Positions 9,263 through 19,250 of a stretch of 64,000 nt of DNA are shown one piece after another (within the stretch, counting starts at the first letter, position 1; every line of letters starts with the position of its first letter). The stretch comes from Argyresthia goedartella. Lineage: Eukaryota > Arthropoda > Insecta > Lepidoptera > Argyresthiidae. The DNA is taken from NCBI GenBank assembly GCA_949825045.1, contig OX463835.1, positions 23,081,201 through 23,145,200 of the forward strand, written 5' to 3'. The position numbers were made by a program, and so were the translations under genes. Below the pieces are notes generated by a model. The model worked only from the letters and a program-made list of their open reading frames with translations. It searched no databases and had not been told where the DNA came from.

Positions 9263-11806
9263 TTTTTTTTTTTTTTTTTTCTCCATTTTGTTCTCCATCT
9301 GCCAGCAGCTCTTTGTAGCCTTTATCAGATTGCCTGTCTTGCGTGGCGTGTGGAGGCCCCATCCATTGATGCAGCCTCGTTCAGGGATTTATGATAGATG
9401 TGTGAGCATCAGCGTGTTAGGTCGTTTCAACCGCAGCACCTCTCCTTTCGTGTTAAGCAGGTCTTGTGCCAGTGGGTTAGAGTGCTGTTGGAGGCGTCGC
9501 TTGTAATGTCTCAGCCTGTTCTCAATCTCCTGCTTCACAGTAGGCATCTCCAAGTACTCGTGAATTTCGGTGTTTCTCGTAAACCAGGGTGCGGAGGTAA
9601 TGTTGCGGAGCACCTTGTTCTGGAACCGTTGTAGAATCTCAACATTCGAGCTGCTGGCAGAACCCCAGAGTTCTATGGCATACATCCAGATAGGCTTGAG
9701 AACGGTCTTGTATATGAGTAGCTTGTTCTCGAGGGAGAGTTTAGATGGTCCACCGAGGAGCCACTGGAGGTCTCTGTATTTCAGTGTGAGTTCTTCCTTT
9801 TTCGTCAGGATGTGAGTCTTCCAGTAGAGACCTCTGTCGAGATGGCAACCGAGGTACTTCACACATGTTTTGTGTGGTAAAGTCTCGCCTTTCAATGTGA
9901 TTGCTGGACAATCACCTTTCCTCAAGGTAAAGGTTATGTGTACGGACTTTGTGGGACTTGCTTTTATCCGCCATTTGTCTAGCCAGTGTTCCAGTTTGTT
10001 GACTTGACATTGCAGCAGTCTGGATGCTTCAGCTGGATCCTTGCTACTAGACAGGCAGGCTATGTCGTCAGCGTAGGTAGCACATAGCACATTATCTATT
10101 TCTGGTATGTCTGCAGTGAAGATGGTGTATAATACCGGCCCCAGTACTGATCCCTGAGGGACTCCTGCTTGGCATTCTCTAAAGGAGGAGAAGCTTTCGC
10201 CGTACTTCACCTGGAACAGTCTACATTCCAGATAGGATTTCATAAGTGTATAAACCGTGTGTGGAAGCCAGCTTTTGATTTTGTATAGTAGTCCTTTGTG
10301 CCACACACGGTCGAACGCCTGCTGGATGTCCAGAAAGACGGCAGAGCAGTACTCCTTCTTTTCCAGTGTTTGTCTCACCTTTCTGACAACACGGTGAACC
10401 TGTTCTACGGTTGCATGTTTCGCCCGAAACCCGAATTGGTGATCTGGGACAATCTTTTCTACCACCAGCATTGGTTTTAGTCGTCGCAGAAATATTCTCT
10501 CAAATAGCTTCGATACGACTGGTAGAAGGCTTATTGGTCGGTATGATGAGACTTCATTTGTAGGTTTACCATTCTTGTGAATTAGTATTATTTGTGATAT
10601 CTTCCATATAGATGGGAAGTATTGTATTCTCATAATTGCATTAAAGAGAACTGTTAGGAATACAATTCCCTTCCGGGGTAGCCGTTCGAGTACCTCTGTC
10701 GTCACTAGGTCATATCCTGGTGCCTTCTTCTTAGCCAGGTGTCGAATTTGGTTTGTGATTTCTCTGGGGTTGGCTTTTTGTAACGGTGGAGACATTTGTA
10801 GGTCGCCTTTTAACACCCTGTCTATCATTGGATCTTTGCTCGACTCAGAAGGTTTATTTGGCTGGAATGCACTTTCAAGGAATTCAGCAAATAATTCCGC
10901 TTTCTCATCGCTGCTCCTAGCCCATTTGCCATCATTACGTCTCAGAGGGGGTATTGCTTGTTTTGGTTGATTGTGAGTTTTTGTAAGTTTCCACAGTGAG
11001 TGATGGTCATTCTTATTTGGGTGACATTTTTCCAGTCGGTCTTGCAAAGTTTTATTCTTTATTTCTTCAATGAATTGTTTCAGCTGGTGTTTAGCTCTAT
11101 TGAATTTGGATTTGTCATCAGGATGTCTGCTTAGTTGCCATTTCCGTCTCAGACTACGTTTTTCTTCAACTCTTCTCCTAACTTCCAGCGGGTAGTTATA
11201 TTTTTGAGTCTTTTCTGGAGTAACTGGGGTTGCCTTCCAGGCAGATTCTTGGAGGACCTTAGTTATGTGTAGTGCTGCTTCCTCTACATCATTTGAAGAC
11301 TTTAGTGGTAATCTGAGATTGATATTTCTGTCCACATGGTGTTGAAATAATTCCCAGTCCGTGTTTTTGTTATAGAGAGTACATGGTTTTTCACTTAATA
11401 TAACAGTAGTGCTTAAAGTCATTAAAATAGCAGTGTGGTCCGATGAACCGTCCAGGCATGACTCCACGTGGTGATACAAGGTTGAGACTCCTTTTGTAAT
11501 ATAAAAGTCTAGAAGATCCGGTTTTTTCTTAGGGTCAGTTGGCCAGTATGTTGGTTCTCCAGTCGACACACTCTGAAGCTTGTTGCAATCGATAGATTTT
11601 TTTAGTTCTCTGCCTCTTGTCAATGTCATTCTTGATCCCCAATGTAGGTGCTTTGCATTCCAGTCTCCTCCTGCTATAAATCTGTAGCCGAGCTGGTTAA
11701 AGAACTCTGTGAACATGTGGTCCTTGATGTTGTTCTTGGACGGGCCGTGCCTTCCCTTGCCACGTTGAGGCGGGCAGTATACTGACGATAATGTTAGGGG
11801 GGTTAG
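9263..11806 (-). mobile_element. Jockey-clade LINE, 5'-truncated
   Basis: A poly(T) run at 9263-9280 is the poly(A) tail of a reverse-strand element. An 11-bp duplication TGCAGAAACTT flanks it (9252-9262 and 11807-11817). It is truncated inside the endonuclease domain. Removing it joins the older RT reading without a gap. Confidence 0.9.
9389..11806 (-). CDS. Jockey ORF2: partial endonuclease plus reverse transcriptase
   Basis: Open through about 805 codons: 775 from the ATG at 11716, plus some 30 upstream in-frame codons (…SVYCPPQRGKG…) cut by 5' truncation. Partial APE-type endonuclease: GGDWNAKHLHWGS and SSDHTAIL. The RT follows with SYRPISLLPVVSKLFER, AVFLDIQQAFDRVWH, AGVPQGSVLGPVLYTIF and CATYADDIACLSS (catalytic YADD near residue 547 of the ATG frame). 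The C-terminus carries the LWGSASSSNVEILQRFQNK segment usual in Jockey. Intact RT frame, but no complete endonuclease and no ORF1, so it is not autonomous. Confidence 0.88.
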   Translation of the reverse strand, partial: LTPLTLSSVYCPPQRGKGRHGPSKNNIKDHMFTEFFNQLGYRFIAGGDWNAKHLHWGSRMTLTRGRELKKSIDCNKLQSVSTGEPTYWPTDPKKKPDLLDFYITKGVSTLYHHVESCLDGSSDHTAILMTLSTTVILSEKPCTLYNKNTDWELFQHHVDRNINLRLPLKSSNDVEEAALHITKVLQESAWKATPVTPEKTQKYNYPLEVRRRVEEKRSLRRKWQLSRHPDDKSKFNRAKHQLKQFIEEIKNKTLQDRLEKCHPNKNDHHSLWKLTKTHNQPKQAIPPLRRNDGKWARSSDEKAELFAEFLESAFQPNKPSESSKDPMIDRVLKGDLQMSPPLQKANPREITNQIRHLAKKKAPGYDLVTTEVLERLPRKGIVFLTVLFNAIMRIQYFPSIWKISQIILIHKNGKPTNEVSSYRPISLLPVVSKLFERIFLRRLKPMLVVEKIVPDHQFGFRAKHATVEQVHRVVRKVRQTLEKKEYCSAVFLDIQQAFDRVWHKGLLYKIKSWLPHTVYTLMKSYLECRLFQVKYGESFSSFRECQAGVPQGSVLGPVLYTIFTADIPEIDNVLCATYADDIACLSSSKDPAEASRLLQCQVNKLEHWLDKWRIKASPTKSVHITFTLRKGDCPAITLKGETLPHKTCVKYLGCHLDRGLYWKTHILTKKEELTLKYRDLQWLLGGPSKLSLENKLLIYKTVLKPIWMYAIELWGSASSSNVEILQRFQNKVLRNITSAPWFTRNTEIHEYLEMPTVKQEIENRLRHYKRRLQQHSNPLAQDLLNTKGEVLRLKRPNTLMLTHLS

Positions 11807-12330
11807 TGCAGAAACTTGGTGCCACTACAAGCCATCAGAAAATGTGAGTTCTCTTTTCAAAACAGAAGTGTTATGGAGGCACTACTGATGGCAAGCCAGC
11901 TGAGATAGAGTGGACTATTAGAGCATATGGATGACTGTAGACTGCCAAAAGCATTGTCCTATTCAGAACTGACCAACTGGAAACGGAACCCAGGCGGATA
12001 GTACCTGCGCTACAAGGATGTTCTCAAATATCACCTTACCGCATGCAGCATACCACCTGATAAATGCAACATGCTCATGCGTGGCCAAATTGGCATTCTG
12101 TTGTGCATTGAAGAATTTGGGAAAAGCAAAGAGTAGAAGCAAAACATCAGAAAAGGAAATATCATCCTCAGTGCACCTACACTTACACCTACAATGATTT
12201 GGGGCAACTATTCTGTGTCCAATGCTACAGGACATTTACGAGCACATTCTGATTCGCCAGCCACGTTAGAGCACACAATAGGTGATATCAGAAGTCGCTG
12301 TTCATTGAATATGACGAAGAGGACCTCAGT

Positions 12331-12540
12331 TTTGTGTGGTAAAAACAAGTTCCCACAAAGTGACCTGGTGTGGCGCCAGAATATACATACATGTTTTAAA
12401 TTTTATGTAAATAAACAATCAATACACACTTCTATAATTTTTTATTTCTACAATTTCACATAGATTGACAATTCGTTCATTGTGTGCATGTATATATTTA
12501 TGTTAATATTTTAATTTGTATTCATATATTAAAATATAAA
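12331..12540. other. unassigned sequence inside the TIR element
   Basis: AT-rich; no gene or repeat that I recognise. Confidence 0.4.
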
Positions 12541-12553
12541 CTATATTTGTATG

Positions 12554-12750
12554 GAAAATATTAAACTGCACACCAAAAATACTGATTTACACAGCAAATA
12601 TCAGGGCAAAATGCTGCAGTAGCTTAGGTGAAGGGAAAAGGGGGTGAGCAAAGCGAACAACAATAAATACTTAAAACATAAACTTCAGTACACATAATCC
12701 TTTTTTGCTGTGCAAATCAGTATTTTGGATGTGCGATTAAATACTAGCCC
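12554..12750. mobile_element. MITE M1 with about 40-bp terminal inverted repeats and 9-bp duplication
   Basis: The ends share an inverted core AATACTGATTT(A/G)CACAGC, with weaker outer matches. ATTTGTATG occurs at 12545-12553 and 12751-12759 (a tenth base G also matches). The centre contains TAGCTTAGGTGAAGGG. The same design occurs at 42741-43150 with a different 9-bp duplication. Length about 197 bp; noncoding. Confidence 0.75.
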
Positions 12751-12759
12751 ATTTGTATG

Positions 12760-14042
12760 GAGCCCTCACGGGTAAATGCCGCCTCCAAGGATATTCACCT
12801 CTCTCTATCATTGGCCATATCCAACCATCTTCGACCAGCCACTGTCACAATTGTGTCTGACCATCTGGCACATAGCCTGTGTCTTGCTTTTTTACTGCTT
12901 GTCCGAGGTCCATCCATCCATCTCTGGGTCCATCTATTGTCTGTATATCCAGCTATGTAGTCTACTCATTTCCATTTTATTTGTAATGAGATGGTTAGGG
13001 TGTCATTACTTTTGTTTTGTCGTAGATATCTACATACTACTTCATCTTGTCTTTCAGTTTATACCCAGGTTACTTCTTTCCATTCTCCTTTGAGTTGTGC
13101 TGGAGTTCAACGTTGCCCAGATGCTGTTGTATGATATAGTCTAAAAGCTTTTTGTCATAATCATAAACAATTTAGATATGAAATTGGAATTCTAAATATT
13201 TATTAATTATCTGCTCCACAACTTGAATGTAATCAAATTGCTTGCAGATTGCAGCTAGGTTCTGCAGTTGCGTGGAAGTGGTGTGGCTGATCATTTAGAC
13301 CTAGTATATTGCGAGAGTTGAGACGAAGGTTGGATATGTCTGAGCCTAGACAACTGTTTATCTGCATTGAAGTGTGCGATTTGCCTTTTCTGAGAAGCCG
13401 GTGAGATGTTGCAGCACAAGCAGTGCTGATATTGGCTGGATTGTAGATAGGGGCTGGTTCCGCCCCCTCATCGACACTCTGACCCTTGTATTCGCAGGGT
13501 ACGGGAGCGGCACCGAGCTTCTTCGTAAGTTTACACAAGTGTTCTGTCAGGAAGTTACATATCATACGGTCTCATTGCAGAATCGTACGTAGATGGAACC
13601 TGCTTGTCATTGAAAATGGAATGTGCTGGATACTTCAGTTATGTGAGCAGAAGCCGCAAAACAACATAAAAAATGCACCAATGGCTAAAGATAAATTATC
13701 AATAGATACATAGAATAAAGTAACCTCAAAATCAACGAATGTTTGTATCAGTTGTTGCCACTGTTCATAATACAAGTAAAAAATGGGGAATTTTGTTCAT
13801 TTTACCTCAAGTTTTATCGAAATATTGGGTAAAATGGTAACATTTATAGGAAATCCCTCGAATAACTCACTTAAACCGCCATTTTCCCCAGAATTTCTTT
13901 GACAGCAGTATTCCATGATTTAATCTATGGATTTCGTGCTAAATCGTGGAATAATGTTGGTGCTGGGCAATTGGAAGAAATCCGGAGAATTTCTCCTCGA
14001 TTTAGCGTAATCGTGGGATTAATAGTTTATAGCTAGTGGCCC
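12760..14042. other. right part of the TIR element, no gene
   Basis: Contains short unrelated open frames only. At 13458-13485 it carries CGCCCCCTCATCGACACTCT, shared with 9178 and 30348. The last 130 bases hold several short inverted pieces (GATTTAGC, AATCGTGG) before the terminal repeat. Confidence 0.45.
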
Positions 14043-15515
14043 TTATTGTAGTAGAGAATGCACTGACCCTTGAAAGAATTGCTAACCTTCGCGAGTCTAA
14101 AACGGGGCGCACATAGTCTGTGATTATTTCTTAGGTTAACATTACAGCTGTCGCTAAGTTTGGAAAATGTTTTAAGGTTCTTGCGTACATACATTATATT
14201 TTCAAAAATAAATTGACTAGCTACTGTTAGTATGTCAATTTCTTAAAAAAGCTCTCTTAAGGATTCTGTTCGTTTTAAATTATAAATTGCTCGAATAGCT
14301 CTTTTCTGTAAAATAAAAATAGTTTGAATATCCGCTGCATTCCCCCACAACAAGATACCATAGGACATCACACTATGAAAGTAACTAAATATACTAGCCT
14401 AGATGTAGCCACATCCGTGCTTTGTCTGATGTTCCTAACAGCGTAAGCCGCAGAACTTAATTTAACAGCCAATTTATCTATGTGGGGTCCCCACTGCAAT
14501 TTGGTATCAATGGTTATTCCAAGAAACTTCGTATCATTTACCAATTCTAACGTGCTGTTGTCTAACACCAAACTGGTCTCAACTTGCCTGACATTTGGAA
14601 GTGAGAATTTGATACACTTGGTTTTACAAGCGTTTAACAATAAATTATTAACTGTGAACCAATTCAAGGTTAAAGACAATACACCTTTAACATCATCAAA
14701 ATCTCCTTTTTGTCTTTCAATTTTGAAGACCATTGAAGTATCATCAGCAAACAACACTATGTCAGTTAATTTCTCCACCATGAAAGGCAGATCATTAATA
14801 TATACCAGGAATAAGAAAGGGCCTAATATGGAACCTTGTGGAACGCCAATTTTAACACCCGATCCATCAGATTTTACGCCGTTTACTTCTGCCTTTTGAA
14901 TTCTATTGCTTAGGTATGATCTTAGTATATCCAACGCTTTATTTCTAACTCCGTAATGATTTAATTTAATTAATAGCGTATTATGATCAACACAATCAAA
15001 CGCCTTCGACAGGTCGCAAAAAACTCCGATAGCATCCTGTGCGGCCTTCCATGCAGAATAAATATGAGATACAAGGGTAATACCTGCATCCGTAGTCGAT
15101 TTACCCCTAGTGATACCATATTGCTTAGCGTGGAGTTGTTTTGTACGGTTGAAGTGTGAGAGCATTTGATTGAGTATAATCTTTTCAAATATTTTACTTA
15201 GTGTTGGAAGAACAGATATTGGTCTGAAATTTGAAGGATCGCCCTTATCTCCCGATTTGAACAGCGGTATAAGTTTACTGTGTTTCATGAGGTCTGGAAA
15301 AGCCCCATCGTCAACACATTTATTGAATATATAAGCTAAGTGTGGGGCTATAACTAGAATTACTGAACCAATGACTTGACTGATATACCCCACAGGTCTT
15401 CCGTATTTTTTAAGTTAAGTAATTAAAACGTTTTGACAATGTCCTGGGGATATACATGATGAAATTTTAAATATACATTACTGACGCTAGTGTTATTTTT
15501 TAATAAAGTCTCTGC
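14043..15515 (-). pseudogene. A1 segment 2: ORF2 reverse transcriptase
   Basis: Family-A RT, very close to A2 over the same stretch. Motifs: NFRPISVLPTLSKIFEK, GVFCDLSKAFDCVDH, IGVPQGSILGPFLFLVYIND and LFADDTSMVF. A one-base deletion near 14385 (TAACTAAATATAC against TAACTAAAATATAC in A2) ends the open frame early. Its 5' end is the LINE B insertion point, where the frame is cut. Confidence 0.85.
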
Positions 15516-15759
15516 AGTTTCAGTTTCAGTTTCAGTTTCAGTTTATTTATTTATAATTGTCAATTACAGGTCAATACACATTTAGAAATACATTTAAAAT
15601 TTGATTTAAATTATACGTCATAATTAAGATTATTATAACCTATTAATAGAAATTATTATATACTAATTATATTGCACTGTTTATTACACATAATTCATTA
15701 AATACAAATACCTATGTTCAAAAAGTACGCAGGAAGGTACATTATATAAAAATACGAGG

Positions 15760-18582
15760 CTACGTATTAGTCAAGTATTCATCCACACTATAAAACGTCC
15801 GCTCGATAAGCCAGTTCTTCAGTTTATGTTTGAAGCCACTTGTTGTTATGGCGGCCGTGATTTCTTGTGGTAGCCGGTTATAGATAGTGGGGCCCATAAT
15901 GTGCGTGAGTTTATCTGAACGAGCGAGACTTCGTGGGATAGCGGCTAATTTTTCCGCATTTCTGGTGCGGTATTTGTGAAGATCACCCAGTTTAACAAAA
16001 TTATGGGCGTTTTCCCTTACAAAAGTTGCCACCTGCAGAATTACAATGGAGGGTAAGGTAAGGATTCTGAGGGCTTTGAAATGTGGCCTGGCCGACTCGT
16101 CATGTGGCAGCTTCATGATCGCCCGCACGGCCCGCTTCTGCATTCGGAAGGCGCGCTGCCAGTCCGCGGCGCGCCCCCACAGCTCGGCGCCGTATTGCAG
16201 TACCGAGTGCGTCATCGCGAAGTAGCAGGTGCGCACTACGTCGCGAGGAACCGTACGCTCCAGGCGGCGCAGCGCGAAGCACGCTCCCGCCAGTTGGCCG
16301 CACACCTTATCAATGAGCGAGCCCCAGGTGAGGGTCCTGTCGAGCTCGAAACCTAGGAAGGCTGTTGCCTCGACCTGGTTTATTTTCACGCCGTCTGCCA
16401 GCACCTCAAACTGCTTCATAGCTTGACCTGCGAGGTTGAAGTGGAGGAAATGGGTTTTTTTTGCGTTCAGGACGAGACCGTTCATTCGGAACCACCTGGC
16501 TATATTCGAAGCCGTTATATTCAGGCATTGCTGCAGTTGAGGTACGTCTGGGGCTATGACTACGCCGGCGACGTCATCAGCATACATGAAAATCTCACTG
16601 GAGTCAATGGCTGCTGGCAAGTCGTTCAACATGAGGGAGAAGAGGATGTTCGACACTGACGATCCTTGGGCTACGCCCATTACCGTCGTCAGTGGTCGTG
16701 ACCTCACCCTCCCTCCATCGCCAACCACTATTTGGGATCGGTTACGAAGAAAATCAGTAAGGAAACTATGGGCCCCACCATCGATACCGTATTGTCTTAG
16801 TTTGAGTGCTAGAACATCGTGATCTGCCACATCAAACGCTTTAGACAAGTCACAGCATAAGAGCGCTACCTGCTTCCTGCGTTCACGGGCGTCGAGCACG
16901 CGGCGCACAACCTCGCGTGCCAATGCGGTCGTGGACCGACCCTCGCGGTAGGCATACTGGCGGTCCGACATCGCGTCGGTGTCCCTTAGGTACTCGGTCA
17001 GCCGACGGCTGATGCCGTTCTCGAGAACCTTCGAGATGGCAGGAACTATAGAGATGGGCCTATAGTTATCCATTTCGGCTCTCTTACCCTTGCCCTTGTA
17101 AATAGGAGTTATTTTGCTGCATTTCATCGGGACAGGATAGGTTCCAGCTCTCATGCAGTCGTTATATAGCTTAGCTAAGATCGGTGAAATCTGGACCGCA
17201 GCGAGATTCAGCAGCTCTATTGAGGTGCTGTAAATATCTTTCGTAGGTTTGTGTGGGATGCGGGTTGTTATAATCCGGAATACTTCGTCGGCGGTGAAGA
17301 GGCGCAACCTCAGCGAGCGGTCCGCAGGCGGGCGGGCGCGCGCCAGGGTGGCTGACGACGCGATCTTGTCGGCGGCCGGCGCACCACACGCTGCTGCTGC
17401 GGTAGCGAAACGGAGGTTTATTGCATTAATCACGTGCTCCTTTGAGGGAAATTTCTGTCCACCAGAGTCTATGGCTACGTCAGTATAATCGACACAAGGT
17501 GCATAGTTTTTACCCCTCTCTCTGTTAACTACATTCCACATTGCCTTGGTCGCGTTCTGACTACCAGTAATTTGTTTAGTGTAGAATCTGCTTCTACCCA
17601 TGTTGAGGGTATTCAAGTACTTGATTTTTAGAGAATCAGCTAAATTAGTCAGGTCACTGTTATCTGGATATGAAACACCTAGTTCAATGATGTCAAATAG
17701 TAGTGATTTCATATTTTTTATGTCTTGGGAAATCCATGATCGTTCCTTTCTAACTGGTTGAAGTCTAAGTGGAAAACAAATATTATACTTATTCGTTATT
17801 ATATTGATTACTGACGCAGCCAAACACTCTACCGACGCACTGAAGCGCAAGAACAGGTGGTCCCAGTCCACACTCAGTAAAGCAGCTATAAAGTTAGTTC
17901 GGTTGGAGGCCGTGTTCGCACGCACCAGGCGAGTCACTGGCTGGTGCGCCCGCGCCTCGAGCTGCACGCGCGCGCGCACGCCGCGGTGGTCGCTGACGTT
18001 GGTGGTCACCGGCGCTGCACTCACGGAGCCCTCCGCCAAGTTTGTATAGACGTGATCTAAGCTGGTGGAGGAGTTGCCTATAATACGCGTGGGAAAGTTC
18101 ACCTCATTTCGCATGTCGTGTGAGGATAGCAAGTCATATAGTTGCTTTCGCGAGTTAGATTCCACAATGTAGTTAATATTAAAGTCACCGACCAACACAC
18201 AGGCATTACCGGTTTCACTGATCTTATCGAGCAGGCGTTCCATGTGAGTCAGAAAGTCTAGCCAGCTAATAGCGTTTGTCCTATAAATACAAAGCAAAGT
18301 CAATTTGTGATCAATCAAATCCACAGCTGATATTTCACAATACCTTTCTGTAGATAATTCAGTCAGAGTTGAGTTCTCCGTACACTTAATGTCGTTTTTA
18401 ACATAAATACATGATCCACCATGAGTAATAATAGTCCTACAGTATTTAGATACTAAGGTGAAGCCGTTAATGCTTACTGTACTTAACTTAGGGCCAGTGA
18501 GCCAATGCTCAGTCAGACATAGTGCGTCACAATTGAGTTCGCTTGATAACAATACTTCTAGTTGTTGCGTTTTCTTGTCCAA
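15760..18582 (-). CDS. LINE B ORF2: endonuclease and reverse transcriptase, intact
   Basis: 940 codons without interruption, a usual length for CR1-group ORF2. APE-type endonuclease in about residues 1-220: CLTEHWLTGPK, LVGDFNINYI, TNVSDHRGVRAR. RT about 430-720: NYRPISIVPAISKVLE, LCCDLSKAFDVADHD, MGVAQGSSVSNILFSLMLND and FMYADDVAGV (catalytic YADD near residue 667). The C-terminal 200 residues include the conserved YNRLPQEI-type motif. The usual PQGS is AQGS here. The middle of the gene is markedly GC-rich compared with family A, suggesting a different source or age. The start is the first ATG after the ORF1 remnant. It looks capable of making protein; activity is not shown. Confidence 0.88.
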   Translation of the reverse strand: MDKKTQQLEVLLSSELNCDALCLTEHWLTGPKLSTVSINGFTLVSKYCRTIITHGGSCIYVKNDIKCTENSTLTELSTERYCEISAVDLIDHKLTLLCIYRTNAISWLDFLTHMERLLDKISETGNACVLVGDFNINYIVESNSRKQLYDLLSSHDMRNEVNFPTRIIGNSSTSLDHVYTNLAEGSVSAAPVTTNVSDHRGVRARVQLEARAHQPVTRLVRANTASNRTNFIAALLSVDWDHLFLRFSASVECLAASVINIITNKYNICFPLRLQPVRKERSWISQDIKNMKSLLFDIIELGVSYPDNSDLTNLADSLKIKYLNTLNMGRSRFYTKQITGSQNATKAMWNVVNRERGKNYAPCVDYTDVAIDSGGQKFPSKEHVINAINLRFATAAAACGAPAADKIASSATLARARPPADRSLRLRLFTADEVFRIITTRIPHKPTKDIYSTSIELLNLAAVQISPILAKLYNDCMRAGTYPVPMKCSKITPIYKGKGKRAEMDNYRPISIVPAISKVLENGISRRLTEYLRDTDAMSDRQYAYREGRSTTALAREVVRRVLDARERRKQVALLCCDLSKAFDVADHDVLALKLRQYGIDGGAHSFLTDFLRNRSQIVVGDGGRVRSRPLTTVMGVAQGSSVSNILFSLMLNDLPAAIDSSEIFMYADDVAGVVIAPDVPQLQQCLNITASNIARWFRMNGLVLNAKKTHFLHFNLAGQAMKQFEVLADGVKINQVEATAFLGFELDRTLTWGSLIDKVCGQLAGACFALRRLERTVPRDVVRTCYFAMTHSVLQYGAELWGRAADWQRAFRMQKRAVRAIMKLPHDESARPHFKALRILTLPSIVILQVATFVRENAHNFVKLGDLHKYRTRNAEKLAAIPRSLARSDKLTHIMGPTIYNRLPQEITAAITTSGFKHKLKNWLIERTFYSVDEYLTNT

Positions 18583-18700
18583 CGACTGTATGTTTTAATG
18601 GCACACAGTAATGAAGGTAGGCTGTTTGCCAGTTGATGATGTTAGGTTGCACTCGGATGAGTTGCGAGGCTTGTCATCGCTGTTGGGAGCATACGCACAT

Positions 18701-18975
18701 TCATTCACTGGCGCTGGGCACACTGCGACTGAGCTGCTCACCACCCCGCTGCCTGCGGGGACGGGCGGGAAACCAGTCTGATAGCTTCACGCGCGGGGGC
18801 CACGCAGTTGGAGATTTGATCTCTTGAAATATGGAATCGGGAGCTCCGATTACAAATGATGCTTGGTCGTTTTGTTTTAATGCGCGTTTCTCTACCGTGT
18901 ATCGGTCGGACTTGACAATCATGTTAAGCGTGTTAAGAAGTTTCTCAACGGTTGTGTTATAATTCAGATTCCACA
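18701..18975 (-). pseudogene. LINE B ORF1, C-terminal remnant
   Basis: About 90 codons ending at 18701, open to the 5' truncation. Residues include VWNLNYNTTVEKLLNTLN and a basic, Pro/Arg-rich end. No domain can be assigned. Position directly upstream of ORF2 identifies it as ORF1. Confidence 0.55.
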
Positions 18976-19250
18976 CTGCTTCAAAAGGAGATGAATTTAG
19001 ACGGTCCGTTGTGAGTACGGGTACATTGGTGAAGAATGTTTCAATTGCCTAACTGTTTTCATTCTATTATTTGAATTTTGAATTTTTCTATTAATGTGTA
19101 AAGTTTTTGCAGTTCTACAAACCAACTTGAAAGTTTTGGAATATTTTTTAACATAGTCATGAAATTTTCGATCAAAGCTATAGGTTTTTTGATCATAAAG
19201 GTCATACAAGATAACTCTACTTTTACGAATTCCAAACGTTGCACAGTCAT
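18976..19250 (-). pseudogene. A1 segment 3: ORF2 linker with deletion
   Basis: Matches A2 around 27652-28026. About 104 bp are missing at 19047 between GTTTCAA and TTGCC, so the frame is lost. Ends at the AGTCAT duplicated by C1. Confidence 0.8.

Larger units (their letters stand above)
9180..12330 (+). pseudogene. old LINE RT C-terminus, split by Jockey
   Basis: Two short stretches in one orientation. 9207-9262 reads LIVYKALVLPLLLYAAETW and, after the Jockey insertion, continues at 11818 as CHYKP. Further on, 12001-12060 reads YLRYKDVLKYHLTACSIPPD, followed by a weak zinc-finger-like tail. These are the C-terminal signatures of RTE/endonuclease-RT LINEs. Stops and frameshifts throughout; only a fossil, useful because it shows the exact Jockey insertion point. 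Confidence 0.6.
8548..14042. mobile_element. 5.5 kb TIR element, PIF/Harbinger-like ends
   Basis: The ends are inverted copies of GGGCCACTAGCTA, extending as AAAC after one mismatch. TTA is present on both sides (8545-8547 and 14043-14045), while the uninterrupted A2 sequence has a single TTA at this point. A TWA duplication with G-rich ends is the PIF/Harbinger signature. I see no transposase inside. The contents are a repeat block, an old RT remnant, a Jockey LINE and a MITE, so this copy is non-autonomous. Whether the cargo moved with it or arrived afterwards is open. Confidence 0.8.
15516..18975 (-). mobile_element. LINE B (CR1-group), inserted in A1
   Basis: 3' tail of (CTGAAA)n read on the reverse strand (15516-15542 on the given strand). 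ORF2 is intact and a piece of ORF1 remains. It sits between two copies of CTGC (15512-15515 and 18976-18979), where A2 has a single one. 5'-truncated in ORF1. Confidence 0.85.

Noticed and set aside
12194..12463. 89-aa gene inside the TIR element, possible transposase
   Set aside because: Its first half is the decayed C-terminus of an RT (after YLRYKDVLKYHL) and shows no DDE motif.
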